From Companilactobacillus halodurans (lineage in GTDB: Bacteria; Bacillota; Bacilli; Lactobacillales; Lactobacillaceae): a stretch of 64,000 nucleotides of DNA. This document shows positions 25,598-34,955 of this stretch, one piece after another (the stretch's first letter is position 1; every line of letters begins with the position of its first letter). Position numbers and translations under genes: made by a program. The notes under the pieces are model-generated. The model was not told the DNA's origin. It saw nothing but the letters and a program-made list of their open reading frames with translations, and did not search any database. The DNA is taken from positions 50,707 through 114,706 of the forward strand of contig NZ_VDFP01000005.1 of assembly GCF_009600985.1 (NCBI RefSeq), in the 5' to 3' direction.

Positions 25598-26548
25598 TTG
25601 CGTGATTTGATTTCAGAAGATTTAGAAAATAAAAAGGGTTTGGTAGTCGATGGAGCAATGGCAACCGAACTAGAAAAGCATGGCGTAGAGACAAATAATG
25701 ATCTCTGGTCAGCGACAGCGCTGATTAAGAATCCTGAAGCTATCACTGCTGTACATAAGAGTTACTTTCAAAGCGGGGCTGATATTGCTATTACTAATAC
25801 TTATCAAGCCAATGTCAAAAAATTTGAAGAATTAGGTTTAAGTGAAGAAAAAAGCAAGAATCTGATTGTTCAAGCAGTAAAATTAGCTCAAAAGGCACGC
25901 GCGGATTATTTTGATGCACTACCTAAAGCAGAACGTCAAAAAAGAGCACCACATCCTTTAGTTGCTGGTAGCGTGGGTCCTTATGGAGCATACTTAGCTG
26001 ATGGCAGCGAATATCGAGGCGACTACGATTTGACGCAAACTCAATACCAAGATTTTCATCGCCAAAGAATGCAACTGTTAGATTCTGCGGGAGTCGACTT
26101 GTTCGCCTTTGAAACGCAGCCTAATTTTGAAGAGGCCAAGGCGTTAGTTGATCTTTTGGTGAAAGAATTTCCAGAACAACACGCATGGCTCAGCTTTAGT
26201 ATCAAAGATACGGAAACATTGTGTGATGGAACATCATTATTTGAAGCTGTTCATTATTTCGATGAGGTCAAACAACTATCTGCCATTGGAGTCAATTGCA
26301 CTACTTTAGAAAATATTGAAGAGACAGTTAAGAATATTCGGTCAGTGACTGACAAAAATATTATCGTTTATCCTAATAATGGCGATATTTACGACCCCAA
26401 CACGAAAACTTGGCAAAATAATCCTCAAGCTGACACTTTCAGCGATTTAGTTCCTAAGTGGCTTGAAGCAGGTGCCGATTTAATCGGTGGCTGCTGTCGG
26501 ACGACTCCGGAAGATATTCAACAAGTTTCAGAAATTGTTAATTGCTAG
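25598..26548 (+). CDS. mmuM: Homocysteine S-methyltransferase
   Basis: 316 residues from a TTG at 25598 with GGGAGA seven bases upstream; earlier in-frame TTG 25559 and ATG 25583 lack good sites. It transfers a methyl group from S-methylmethionine (or SAM) to homocysteine to give methionine. The zinc-binding cysteines are present: GVNCTTLENI and LIGGCCRTTPEDI near the C-terminus. N-terminal LVVDGAMATELEKHG is the family start. Together with the divergent permease it forms a scavenging route for plant-derived S-methylmethionine. No T-box or SAM riboswitch was recognised upstream. It ends at a strong terminator. Confidence 0.9.
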   Translation: MRDLISEDLENKKGLVVDGAMATELEKHGVETNNDLWSATALIKNPEAITAVHKSYFQSGADIAITNTYQANVKKFEELGLSEEKSKNLIVQAVKLAQKARADYFDALPKAERQKRAPHPLVAGSVGPYGAYLADGSEYRGDYDLTQTQYQDFHRQRMQLLDSAGVDLFAFETQPNFEEAKALVDLLVKEFPEQHAWLSFSIKDTETLCDGTSLFEAVHYFDEVKQLSAIGVNCTTLENIEETVKNIRSVTDKNIIVYPNNGDIYDPNTKTWQNNPQADTFSDLVPKWLEAGADLIGGCCRTTPEDIQQVSEIVNC

Positions 26549-26571
26549 ACACTATATATAGTAAAATAATT

Positions 26572-26622
26572 AAAATCTCCTACAAGATGTTCCATGTGAA
26601 ACATTTGGTGGGAGATTTTTTT
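26572..26622 (+). terminator. Terminator of mmuM
   Basis: AAAATCTCC pairs with GGAGATTTT, with an inner ATGTT/AAACAT helix, followed by a T run. Confidence 0.85.
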
Positions 26623-26786
26623 GTAATAATCAATAAAAATAAAAAATTTACACATGGTTTACAAGACAATATCTCATTTATACTGGAGTTATAGAGTCAG
26701 CTATGATAAGTTTTTTGTAATTAATCAGTTTGATTTTCATTTGATGGTGACTTGTAAATTTTTTCGAGAATATGGAGGGTGCTTTT

Positions 26787-27593
26787 TTGGAAAATGTTTT
26801 GACGATTGCCGGTTCAGATAGTTTGGCTGGTGGCGGATTAGAAGCTGATTTGAAAACTTTTGAAGAATTAGATACATTTGGTTTAAGCGTCGTTACCAGT
26901 ATCGTTTCGATTCAAAAAAATGGGATTGCTATTTATCAAGAACCCATTTCTGTCATCGAGCAACAATTGGATTCGGTCCTAAATAATTTACCGATTCATT
27001 ATTTAAAAACGGGTTTGCTAGGGGATTTAGCTACCTTAAAGTTGCTCACTAGTAAATTACGTCAAAGAAATCAAAAGATGGTCGTTGATCCAGTGTTAGT
27101 TTTTAAAGAGGGCGATGCGGCCATTGAAAAAGACTATCTAGATTATTATCGTCAAAACTTTTTGCCAATGGCATATCTAAGTACGCCTAACCTAGACGAA
27201 GCTGCCAAGTTGAGTGGAATGCACAAATTAAAAAGTCGAAGCGATATTCAATTGGCAGCAGAAAAAATTCAAGCTTTCGGCTGTAAAAATGTTGTTATAA
27301 AAGGTGGCAGTCGTCTTCCAGGTGAAATTGCACTAGATTACGCTAAGTTAGGTCAAGACGAGTATTGGTTAGAGGATACAAAAATTTTGACGGGTGCTAT
27401 TGATGGTGCTGGCTGTACTTTTTCCGCTGCAATTACCGCACAACTTGCTCAAGGCGAATCTTTGATTTCTTCGATTAAATTTGCGAAAGAATTCGTTCAT
27501 CTTGGGATTGAAAATGGGATTATCGTTAACAAAAAATTAGGCAACGTTTGGCAAGGCGCCTATCGACAAAAGAGGATAAATCATGGGGCATAG
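26787..27593 (+). CDS. Pyridoxine/hydroxymethylpyrimidine kinase (PdxK/ThiD family)
   Basis: 268 residues from TTG 26787. GGAGGG lies seven bases before it; the ATG at 26772 is part of that site. Ribokinase-fold kinase: N-terminal VLTIAGSDSLAGGGLEADLK, MVVDPVLVFKEGD, NVVIKGGS and the C-terminal anion hole in GAIDGAGCTFSAAITAQL (G-A-G-C where most have G-T/A-G-D; the catalytic Asp of the usual GAGD appears replaced by Cys, as is known for some PdxK-like ThiD paralogues). The overlapping next gene is an ECF S component, so the pair imports and phosphorylates a vitamin precursor: pyridoxine or pyridoxal, or HMP. Confidence 0.85.
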   Translation: MENVLTIAGSDSLAGGGLEADLKTFEELDTFGLSVVTSIVSIQKNGIAIYQEPISVIEQQLDSVLNNLPIHYLKTGLLGDLATLKLLTSKLRQRNQKMVVDPVLVFKEGDAAIEKDYLDYYRQNFLPMAYLSTPNLDEAAKLSGMHKLKSRSDIQLAAEKIQAFGCKNVVIKGGSRLPGEIALDYAKLGQDEYWLEDTKILTGAIDGAGCTFSAAITAQLAQGESLISSIKFAKEFVHLGIENGIIVNKKLGNVWQGAYRQKRINHGA

Positions 27594-28083
27594 TTCAGTT
27601 AAAACAATCAGTTTGATTGCAATTTTGACGGCATTAACAGTGGGGATGTCATTGTTAGTCGTGATTCCGATTCCTAATACTAAAGGGATGGTGACCTTAT
27701 GCGAGGTCGGAATTTTTACTAGTGCCATTCTGTTCAAAAATCCGGTTGGCTTTTCAGTCGGCGCTATCAGTGGCTTTTTAATCGATATTATTTCGGGTTT
27801 TCCCGTTTGGTGCCTTTTTTCATTAGTTATCCACGGTCTGGAAGGTTTTGTGGTAGCATATTTAGTACCGAAGGAAGATAAATCCATCAAAAAAATTATT
27901 TTGCCGTTACTCTTAGGCAGCATAATTATGGTCGTCGGTTATTGCTTAGCTACTATTTTACTGTTTGGAATAGCCGCCGGCTTAGCTTCAATCATTGGAA
28001 ATATTTTTCAAGTTGTTTTCGGACTAGTCGTGACGCTTCTAATCGTCAAAAGTCTGGCTAGGTTCAGCAGAGTTATAAATTAA
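27583..28083 (+). CDS. ECF transporter S component (B6 or HMP type)
   Basis: 166 residues, six predicted membrane helices, overlapping the kinase gene by 11 bases. N-terminal [20 protein letters not shown] and the loop [33 protein letters not shown] are typical of S components that bind vitamins in the membrane and use a shared EcfA-EcfA'-EcfT energiser encoded elsewhere. Coupling to a PdxK/ThiD kinase suggests PdxU (pyridoxine) or HmpT (hydroxymethylpyrimidine) specificity. Confidence 0.82.
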   Translation: MGHSSVKTISLIAILTALTVGMSLLVVIPIPNTKGMVTLCEVGIFTSAILFKNPVGFSVGAISGFLIDIISGFPVWCLFSLVIHGLEGFVVAYLVPKEDKSIKKIILPLLLGSIIMVVGYCLATILLFGIAAGLASIIGNIFQVVFGLVVTLLIVKSLARFSRVIN

Positions 28084-28105
28084 ATACTTTGGGGGGATTT
28101 TAAAA

Positions 28106-28657
28106 ATGGATTTAGAAAAAATTAATACACAGTTAACAACAATCGTAGATGATGTCTTGGCTGCAGCCAATTTAGAGGAGAATGACCTATTTGTCTTAGG
28201 ATGTTCTACTAGTGAAATCGTCGGCGGCACTATTGGCAAGGAATCTAGTCCAAAAGTCGGTGAACAAGTCATCAAGACTTTGATTTCTGAATTAAAGCCT
28301 AAAGGGATTCATTTGGCTGTTCAAGGTTGTGAACATATCAACCGCAGTTTAGTAGTTGAAAGAAAAGTTGCTAAAGAAAAGGGCTTTGAAATTGTTTCAG
28401 TCGTTCCAGCTTTGCATGCTGGTGGAGCAGCCTCAATCGCTGCTTTTAAACAATTTGATGACCCAGTTGAAGTTGAACATGTCGTTGCTCAAGCAGGATT
28501 AGATATTGGCGATACTTCAATTGGGATGCACGTTAAGTTCGTTCAAGTACCGGTTCGTCCAAGTTTAGACCAATTAGGTTCAGCTCATGTAACAGCTTTA
28601 CGCTCTCGTCCTAAATATGTTGGTGGTCCAAGAGCCAATTATGATCCAATTAAATAG
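28106..28657 (+). CDS. UPF0340 (YwlG/TIGR01440) family protein
   Basis: 183 residues. Family motifs: [54 protein letters not shown] and [19 protein letters not shown]. No enzyme activity is established for this family. It is the third gene of the kinase/ECF cluster, 22 bases after the S component with GGGGGG before the ATG, and ends at a terminator, so it is in the same transcript. That placement hints at a vitamin-related role, but this is inference. Confidence 0.88.
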   Translation: MDLEKINTQLTTIVDDVLAAANLEENDLFVLGCSTSEIVGGTIGKESSPKVGEQVIKTLISELKPKGIHLAVQGCEHINRSLVVERKVAKEKGFEIVSVVPALHAGGAASIAAFKQFDDPVEVEHVVAQAGLDIGDTSIGMHVKFVQVPVRPSLDQLGSAHVTALRSRPKYVGGPRANYDPIK

Positions 28658-28663
28658 AAAATT

Positions 28664-28703
28664 AAAAAGCCTTTGAGAAGATTTTTCTTTTCAAAGGCTT
28701 TTT
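28664..28703 (+). terminator. Terminator of the kinase/ECF/UPF0340 operon
   Basis: AAAAAGCCTTTGAGAAGA pairs with TCTTTTCAAAGGCTTTTT. Confidence 0.9.
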
Positions 28704-28815
28704 GAATACCATCGATAACTTTTTTTTATATTCCATTATCGTAAATAAGTATTTAACCAATCTTAGTTTGTTAATTATACTGATTATTAATAAGTAAATA
28801 GTTGGAGGTAGAAAA

Positions 28816-29538
28816 ATGGCAAAAATTTTTGTAACAGGTTCAACGACTGGCTTAGGATTTTTGATAGCCAAAGATTTAATAGCTAAGGGTAACGAAGTAA
28901 TTTTACATGCCCGAAATGATGCTAAAAAGACAAAGGTTGAAAAAGAATTACCAAAAGCAAAGGCTGTGGTTGTCGGTGATTTGAGTTCAATTTCTGAGGT
29001 AAAGAGTATTGCCGACCAAGTTAATAAATTAGGGACGATGGATGCCATCATTCAAAATGCGGGCGTCTATAATAATGACTCGAAAATGACTTTCGATGTT
29101 AATGTCTTAGCACCTTATTTGTTAACAGCCTTAATCAATAAACCAAAACGAATGGTTTATACTTCATCAGGTATGCATCAAGGTTCGAGTTTAAATCTGG
29201 ATGATTTAGAAAATGAAACTAGTTATTCATCATCCAAATTACAAGTCATATTATTGATGAAACAAGTGGCCAAAAAGTGGCCTGATGTGGCGGTCAATTC
29301 AGTTGATCCCGGTTGGGTGCCAACGCGAATGGGTGGAAAATTTGCCAATGACGATTTGACAATGGGATATACGACTCAGATTGAGTTAGCAACTGCCGAA
29401 AAATATCAAAAGACGACTGGTCATGATTTCCATCATTTAAGAATAGCTTCCTATGATAAACGAATTGATGATGAAAAAATACAAACTGAATTTATCGAGA
29501 AATTAGTTGAAATGACAGGCATCAAAATACCTGATTAA
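28816..29538 (+). CDS. SDR-family oxidoreductase
   Basis: 240 residues. Nucleotide loop VTGSTTGLGFLIAKDLIAKG, LHARNDAKK (basic residues, NADP type), QNAGVYNN, VYTSSGMHQGSSLN and SYSSSKLQ with the Tyr-x-x-x-Lys pair. The late VNSVDPGWVPTRMGG fits retinol dehydrogenase-like SDRs. GGAGG precedes the ATG. Monocistronic, no regulator next to it; substrate unknown. Confidence 0.88.
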   Translation: MAKIFVTGSTTGLGFLIAKDLIAKGNEVILHARNDAKKTKVEKELPKAKAVVVGDLSSISEVKSIADQVNKLGTMDAIIQNAGVYNNDSKMTFDVNVLAPYLLTALINKPKRMVYTSSGMHQGSSLNLDDLENETSYSSSKLQVILLMKQVAKKWPDVAVNSVDPGWVPTRMGGKFANDDLTMGYTTQIELATAEKYQKTTGHDFHHLRIASYDKRIDDEKIQTEFIEKLVEMTGIKIPD

Positions 29539-29622
29539 AAATTTGGTGACAATATCTTTTAATACAGGAATTATCCCGCTTGTGCTATATTTAAAGCGAT
29601 TTAGTTCAAGGGGGAACCAGCT

Positions 29623-31206
29623 ATGGAAATGATGATTTCAACTTTTATTATCACTTTGGCAGCAGTCATCAGTATTTTTTTGGCACAAGCCTTTCAAAAA
29701 GTATCAGTTAGTTATTTTAGTATGCTGATTGGAGGAATTGTCGCTTTAATTCCTGCTTTAGGGAATCATATTGAGAATTTTAGCTCAGAAATATTTATTG
29801 GCTTGATTGTTGCACCATTGTTATTTTTTGAAGGACAGGCTACTAGACTGAATTTAGTTGGCAAAGAATTCAAGCACATTGTTCAAACAGCACTCTTTTT
29901 AGTTGTTTTGTGTATGATAGCAGCTGGATTTAGCGTTTGGTTCATTGGTGATTTGAGTTTGCCGCTAGCTTTTATTTTGGCAGCAATCAGTACCCCAACT
30001 GATGCGACAGCCTTGGATTCAGTGAGCAATGGTTTAAAAACCCCGAACACAACTGGAACTTTTTTAAAATTGGAGTCGCTTTTCAATGATGCGACCGGTA
30101 TTATTTTGTTAAATATGACAGTTTTATGGTATGTCAACGGCTATATCGATTATGGAGAAACGATTTTAGACTTCTTGATTTCTGCTGTTGGTGGAGTTTT
30201 GTTTGGTTTCTTAGCAGCTTTTGTGATGGTTTTATTTCGTCAAGTTTTATTGAGAACTTCGTTTAATTCATTGAACGCGCAAAACATTCTTTATATTATT
30301 ACGCCATTAATTATTTACTATTTGGCTGAAAAAATTAGTGTTTCTGGGATTATTGCCGTAGTCTGTGCAGGATTAGTTCACAACGCTGAAGCTCAGCGGA
30401 CTAAATTGACGAATGCACCTCAAGTTCAACAAGGTTTTGGTTTGGTTTCAATGATTACCGAAATTTTTAACAGTATGGTCTTTGTGATTTTAGGATTCAT
30501 GTTCGTTAAAATTCTTAGTGATGAAAAGATTACTACTAATTCTTTGAATTGGATTTTTATTGGGATAATCTTATATCTGGTTAGTTTAGTGATTCGTTAT
30601 TTCTATGGTTGTTTACGACTAAAATTGAAGAATCGTTCAGCTTGGATATTCTCATTAGGCGGCGTTCATGGAGCCGTGACGTTAGCCTTAGCCTATACTT
30701 TAGCTGAGGCCCACGTGAAGACGGGTGATTTCAATTTAGTTTTAATGTCGGAAAGCGTTTTGATAATTTTGAGCTTGATTGTGCCGACAATTATTTTTCG
30801 ATTTATTTTGCCTAAAGACGTTTCCAATACGGAAATTTCGCAAGAGGTCACGCAATTGCGGCAAAATATGGTTCATCGAGCAGTCGAAGCTGTTAATCAG
30901 ATGTATCTGCCTGACAATGTGAAGCAATCGGTCATTTATGATTTGAGAAGTCAAAAGCAGCGGACAAAAACGAAGGATTTTATGAAGGCCTGGTTAGATG
31001 TAGTCAGACATCCAGAATTTACCGGACCTGAAAAGGAATTGGAAATGCGAGCATTTATGAATGCTTTTTCCAAAGAGCGGGCTTATTTAGATATGATTTC
31101 GCAAAGTGAAATTAAGTATCAAGATTATGTTTATGACTTATATAATGAGGTTCTTTTAGCGGAAACTTTGGTGATTGAACCCTTAAAAGAAAGTGATGAT
31201 GTTTGA
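29623..31206 (+). CDS. CPA1-family Na+/H+ (or K+/H+) antiporter
   Basis: 527 residues: about twelve membrane helices (residues 1-395), then a cytoplasmic tail of about 130 residues. The transport-site motif reads ISTPTDATALDSV (helix 5), followed by LFNDATGIILLNM with the conserved Asn-Asp-like pair, typical of NhaP/YvgP exchangers. The tail is helical and charged and carries no TrkA_N/RCK domain. GGGGG lies before the ATG. Probable function is pH and sodium homeostasis. Confidence 0.88.
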   Translation: MEMMISTFIITLAAVISIFLAQAFQKVSVSYFSMLIGGIVALIPALGNHIENFSSEIFIGLIVAPLLFFEGQATRLNLVGKEFKHIVQTALFLVVLCMIAAGFSVWFIGDLSLPLAFILAAISTPTDATALDSVSNGLKTPNTTGTFLKLESLFNDATGIILLNMTVLWYVNGYIDYGETILDFLISAVGGVLFGFLAAFVMVLFRQVLLRTSFNSLNAQNILYIITPLIIYYLAEKISVSGIIAVVCAGLVHNAEAQRTKLTNAPQVQQGFGLVSMITEIFNSMVFVILGFMFVKILSDEKITTNSLNWIFIGIILYLVSLVIRYFYGCLRLKLKNRSAWIFSLGGVHGAVTLALAYTLAEAHVKTGDFNLVLMSESVLIILSLIVPTIIFRFILPKDVSNTEISQEVTQLRQNMVHRAVEAVNQMYLPDNVKQSVIYDLRSQKQRTKTKDFMKAWLDVVRHPEFTGPEKELEMRAFMNAFSKERAYLDMISQSEIKYQDYVYDLYNEVLLAETLVIEPLKESDDV

Positions 31207-31277
31207 AAAATGCCTTAGTTTCATTGTTATAATAGGCTTCTAAAGAACAACAACTAGTTGGCGAAAGCAGGATCAAT

Positions 31278-31949
31278 ATGGAATATAATGACAAATATCA
31301 TTTAACTAAAGATCAAAATCGTCGTTTTGCTCGCATGAATTTTACTAGACTAGTCCATACGAATGCAAGATTTGAAGGTATCAATACGACACTTCCTCAG
31401 ACACAAACAATTATGGATGGAATGGGAGTCGATGGCGTTGATATAGATGATATCAATACCATCGTACAGATAAAAAGAGGCTGGCAATTAATTACTGAAA
31501 GTGACAAGTCATTGAGTTTAGAATTTGAAAAAAATATCAATAAAATCGTTGCTAAAAATGATGCACTGGTTCCTGGTGAATTTAGATCAGGTCAAGATAC
31601 AGTTGATATTGGTTTGGATGAAGACCTTGTTCCTGATATGGTAGATATCTCTAAAGAAGAAAAATATTTGAATCAATTAATGGAGTCCAATTTATCAGTA
31701 ACTGAAAAGTCAATTAGAGTTATGTATCATAATATGCGGGGTCAACTTTTCTGGGATGGTAATAAACGAACAGCAACCCTTATCGCAAATAAGTTGATGA
31801 TTGATAATGGAGCAGGGTTGATTAATGTGCCTCTTAATTTATGGACACAATGGAACAAATTAATCACTGACTACTATCAAACCAATAAAGTAGATGATTT
31901 GTTGAAATGGACATACACTAATGCAATACAAGGAATAGATATAAAATAA
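31278..31949 (+). CDS. Fic-family protein with the catalytic histidine replaced by glutamine
   Basis: 223 residues. The Fic core reads GQLFWDGNKRTATLIANKL (residues ~155-173). Active Fic AMPylases need HxFxxGN(G/K)R; here the first position is Gln156, while F158, D160, G161, N162, K163 and R164 are kept. Near the N-terminus NARFEG (Glu33-Gly34) resembles the class II inhibitory motif (S/T)xxxE(G/N), though with Asn in the first position. It may be inactive, have another role, or be the antitoxin-like remnant of a Fic system. GCAGG lies upstream. No partner gene is adjacent; the neighbours are the antiporter and an MFS gene. Confidence 0.8.
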   Translation: MEYNDKYHLTKDQNRRFARMNFTRLVHTNARFEGINTTLPQTQTIMDGMGVDGVDIDDINTIVQIKRGWQLITESDKSLSLEFEKNINKIVAKNDALVPGEFRSGQDTVDIGLDEDLVPDMVDISKEEKYLNQLMESNLSVTEKSIRVMYHNMRGQLFWDGNKRTATLIANKLMIDNGAGLINVPLNLWTQWNKLITDYYQTNKVDDLLKWTYTNAIQGIDIK

Positions 31950-31969
31950 TATTACACATAAATTTACTA

Positions 31970-32027
31970 AAAAAAGTCGAGACAATTAATACATCTTCAA
32001 ATAGATGTAAAAGTGTCTCGACTTTTT
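31970..32027. terminator. Bidirectional terminator, Fic gene and MFS gene
   Basis: AAAAAGTCGAGACA pairs with TGTCTCGACTTTTT, with an inner ACATCT/AGATGT hairpin; A and T runs on both sides. Confidence 0.88.
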
Positions 32028-32038
32028 GAATAAGCTTT

Positions 32039-33202
32039 TTAAGCTAATAATTTTCGATTATACCAATAAACTAGGACGATTAGAGGTAAAGTTATCATCA
32101 TTATAGGATAGAACCATGCTATTGGTAAGAAATTACTGATTAAACCACCAGTAATAGGACCAAGCGACATCCCTAAATCAACTCCGATAAAGAAAGTACT
32201 GTTGGCAATCCCGTGTTCATCAGGATTAACGACCATCAAAGCTTTAGCTTGACAGATTGAAAACATCAGACCATACCCAACAGCTAATCCAGTGGTACTG
32301 ACTAGTAAAAAGAACCAGTTAGTCAAATGAGTTAAACCAATCAGTCCAATAAAATTACCGATTAAACTCATCCATAAAAATTTATGGAAGGGGACTCGGT
32401 CAAAGAGATCACGCATTACTAATCGCAAGACTAGTAAAATAACTGCATAAATTGGAAAGAAAATTTCCGCGGAGACATTGAAGTGACGCTGTGCAATATA
32501 ACTTACGATGTAAGTTTGACTGGCAAAATATGGCAATGAAAATAGCAATAATATGATTGCGATTGGAACAACTCGTGGTTGCACAATCCTTAATTGGTGC
32601 GGTTTAGAAGATTTAGAACTTTTCGTAGGTAAGCCTTTATTGGTCACGAATTGAATCATGATTATTAATAATAAACTGCAAGTTGCTGCCACCCAAAAAG
32701 CTGATTGATGACTGACATGTTGGTAAAGATAAATACTGATTGCAGGACCACAAGCCATACCTAGAGCATTAGCTAAACCATAGATTCCCATTCCGGCACC
32801 AACACGAGTGGGTGGGAGTAAGTCAGCAATCCAAGTCGACATACAAACAGAACAAAGAGTGTATCCTAATCCATTAATAATTCTTAAAAAAGTTATTAAA
32901 GCAATATTAGTCGTTAGACTGTAACTGAAATTAGCAATCAGTAAAAAAGAAGCCCCAATCATGGTCAACTGATATTTAGAAACTCGATCAGTTAAATTTC
33001 CCGCGATTGGTCTTAAAAGTAATGAAGTAATATTCATAATTCCAGCAACTAAACCGGCGATGGCACTAGTAGCACCAACGCTTTGTGTGAATTGAGCGAT
33101 AATCGGCGTAATTAACATCGAACTCATCATGTAAAAGAAACTGGCAATTAGAACTAAGACCACATTAGGTGTGTATAAACGATCTTTCATAATATGATTC
33201 AC
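32039..33202 (-). CDS. MFS transporter (drug/H+ antiporter type)
   Basis: 387 residues, twelve membrane helices. Loop 2-3 reads GNLTDRVSKYQLTMIGASF (variant of the MFS motif A, G-x-x-x-D-R), and GPAISIYLYQH in helix 5 is a motif-C-like antiporter signature. It is probably an efflux pump of the DHA1 group. The start is GTG 33202 or ATG 33190; neither has a strong ribosome site. It is not next to a regulator. Confidence 0.85.
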   Translation of the reverse strand: MNHIMKDRLYTPNVVLVLIASFFYMMSSMLITPIIAQFTQSVGATSAIAGLVAGIMNITSLLLRPIAGNLTDRVSKYQLTMIGASFLLIANFSYSLTTNIALITFLRIINGLGYTLCSVCMSTWIADLLPPTRVGAGMGIYGLANALGMACGPAISIYLYQHVSHQSAFWVAATCSLLLIIMIQFVTNKGLPTKSSKSSKPHQLRIVQPRVVPIAIILLLFSLPYFASQTYIVSYIAQRHFNVSAEIFFPIYAVILLVLRLVMRDLFDRVPFHKFLWMSLIGNFIGLIGLTHLTNWFFLLVSTTGLAVGYGLMFSICQAKALMVVNPDEHGIANSTFFIGVDLGMSLGPITGGLISNFLPIAWFYPIMMITLPLIVLVYWYNRKLLA

Positions 33203-33413
33203 TTTCTAGAACTTAAAAAAATAGTGATTATTTCTCCAAATCCCGCTTAATAGATTGATGTATCAAAATGCGAGGATTCTAAATGAATTAAGAAGTCTTT
33301 TGATACAGCATGATTTCCATTATATTCCAAATTAATCTGGCAATGAACCTTTCACTAAAAGAAAGCGTTACTTATAAGAAATGAAAGCTCTCTAATAATT
33401 TAAAATATAATGC

Positions 33414-33450
33414 AAAAAAGGACATAACCGAAAATCACGGTAATGACCTT
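33414..33450 (-). terminator. Terminator of the FAD-domain gene
   Basis: On the minus strand AAGG-CAT-ACCG pairs with CGGT-ATG-CCTT around a short loop, followed by six T residues. Confidence 0.7.
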
Positions 33451-33487
33451 ACAATTTAGTGAAGAAATATGTTTTTAGAAAGTGTCG

Positions 33488-33814
33488 TTAACTAGCTTGT
33501 TGGTCAGGATTCTTAAAGGGTCCTTTGACATTTACTTTAGTACCAGAATCAATCAAAGCCATTTTGAATGTCTTCTTATTGATGGTAAAAGCTAAAAGAT
33601 TATTTTCATCGGGAATCTGGGCAATCGTTAGACGTTGATAATTATTTTTGACCCCCATGGTTTTGCTAAAAGAAACGAGATAATAATCGCCAATTTCCGG
33701 AACGTTTTCTAAATGTTCCAATTTGATAACCAATTGATTAGTATTTTTGTTTATTTTACGATTTTCGACCACTGTTCCTGAAACCTTTTGGATAGTTGAG
33801 TTAAATAGTGTCAT
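33488..33814 (-). CDS. Stand-alone FAD-binding-like domain (ferredoxin-reductase N-terminal half)
   Basis: 108 residues. The pattern (SGTVVENRKINKNTNQLVIK, GDYYLVSFSKTMGVKNNYQ, YQRLTIAQIPDENNLLAFTI, ALIDSGTKVNVKGPFKNP) resembles the FAD-binding beta barrel of ferredoxin/flavodoxin reductases up to the typical G-P-F-G turn, where the NAD-binding half would begin; it ends there. The stop is followed at once by a terminator, so it is either a genuine single-domain protein or a long-settled truncation. The flavin-contacting R-x-Y-S is reduced to YQRLT. Assignment is tentative. Confidence 0.5.
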   Translation of the reverse strand: MTLFNSTIQKVSGTVVENRKINKNTNQLVIKLEHLENVPEIGDYYLVSFSKTMGVKNNYQRLTIAQIPDENNLLAFTINKKTFKMALIDSGTKVNVKGPFKNPDQQAS

Positions 33815-33994
33815 AATTCATGCCTCCCATTATTAAATAAATCAATCTTCAATTTAGATAATAATACTTCCTAAAGCTAGCTTTATGTCAAGAAATATGC
33901 AAAGTTAATAATAATTGCATTAATCAGAAATAGCTGTTACTTTAATAGGTGCAATATGCACGTAAATTAAAAAACATAAAAAGAAGGAATTTAT

Positions 33995-34951
33995 ATGAAA
34001 GCAGCAATCGTAAAAGGGGCAGGAATCAATCCTGTTTATGCAACATTTAAGGAACCAGAAGCAACAAAAGATGAACTTAAAATTAACGTTTCAGCAGCGG
34101 CTTTGAGTAATTTTACTAAAAACCGTGCTTTAGGAAACCACTATTCTTCGACTAATGATTTTCCAATTATCGCTGGAGCTGACGGTGTAGGAACTACCAG
34201 TGAAGGTAAACGAGTATATTTTCTAATGCCGACTGCACCATTTGGATCTTTAGCCCAACAAACTATCGTTAATAAAAACCTAACTGTGCCAATTCCTAAA
34301 GATTTGGATGATGTTAGTGCAGCAGCTATTGCTAATCCAGGAATGTCATCTTGGGTCGCTTTAGTTTACCGAGCCCATTTTGAAAAAGGACAAACGGTTT
34401 TGATCAATGGTGCTACTGGAAGTGCTGGCAGTTTAGCAGTTAAAATTGCTTACCATTTAGGTGCTAAAAAAGTTATCGTTACTGGACGCAATGCGAAGAA
34501 GTTAGCTAATTTAGGAGCCGATGCAGCAGTTTCATTTGATATGATTGCTGAAAATGGTGCCACTGAATTTGCGGAAAAATTGAATCCATACTTCAAAGAA
34601 GGAGTAGATGTAGTCTTAGATTACTTGTGGGGCGATAGTTCTTTAGCTATCATGACAGCTCTTGCTAAAGCGGGTAATAAGAATAAAAGTCGCTTCGTCA
34701 GCGTCGGTGCTGCTAGCGGTCAAAATGAAATTAGTTTGCCTTCAGCATTATTACGTTCTTCAACGATTGAAATTCTTGGCAGTGGCGCTAAGAGTGCCTC
34801 GATGCAATAATTATTAATAAGTATTAAGGATGTCTTTGAATTTGCAGCGACAGAAAAAATTTCCATGCCAGTCAAGACTTATCCACTAACAGAGATTGAG
34901 GATGCTTGGAACGCACCAACCCAGCCACGTGTCGTTGTTGAGGTGAAATAA
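33995..34951 (+). pseudogene. Zinc-free quinone reductase/alcohol dehydrogenase cut by an in-frame TAA
   Basis: The frame runs 271 codons (MKAAIVKGAGINPVYATFKE to GAKSASMQ), meets TAA at 34808-34810, and continues in the same frame for 46 codons (LLISIKDVFEFAATEKISMP then VKTYPLTEIEDAWNAP) to TAA at 34949-34951. The continuation is the normal C-terminus of the MDR superfamily (QPRVVVEV end). Repairing the stop to CAA gives a 318-residue protein of the usual length. The NADP loop NGATGSAGSLAVKIAYHLGA is present and no catalytic zinc ligands are seen, so it is quinone-reductase-like. The downstream MarR gene starts four bases after the second stop. Confidence 0.85.
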
Positions 34952-34955
34952 GTTA

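Noticed and set aside
33250..33320. Inverted repeat TGTATCAAAA/TTTTGATACA between the MFS and FAD-domain genes
   Set aside because: The arms are about 45 bases apart with no T run; could be an operator, but there is no regulator nearby to support it.
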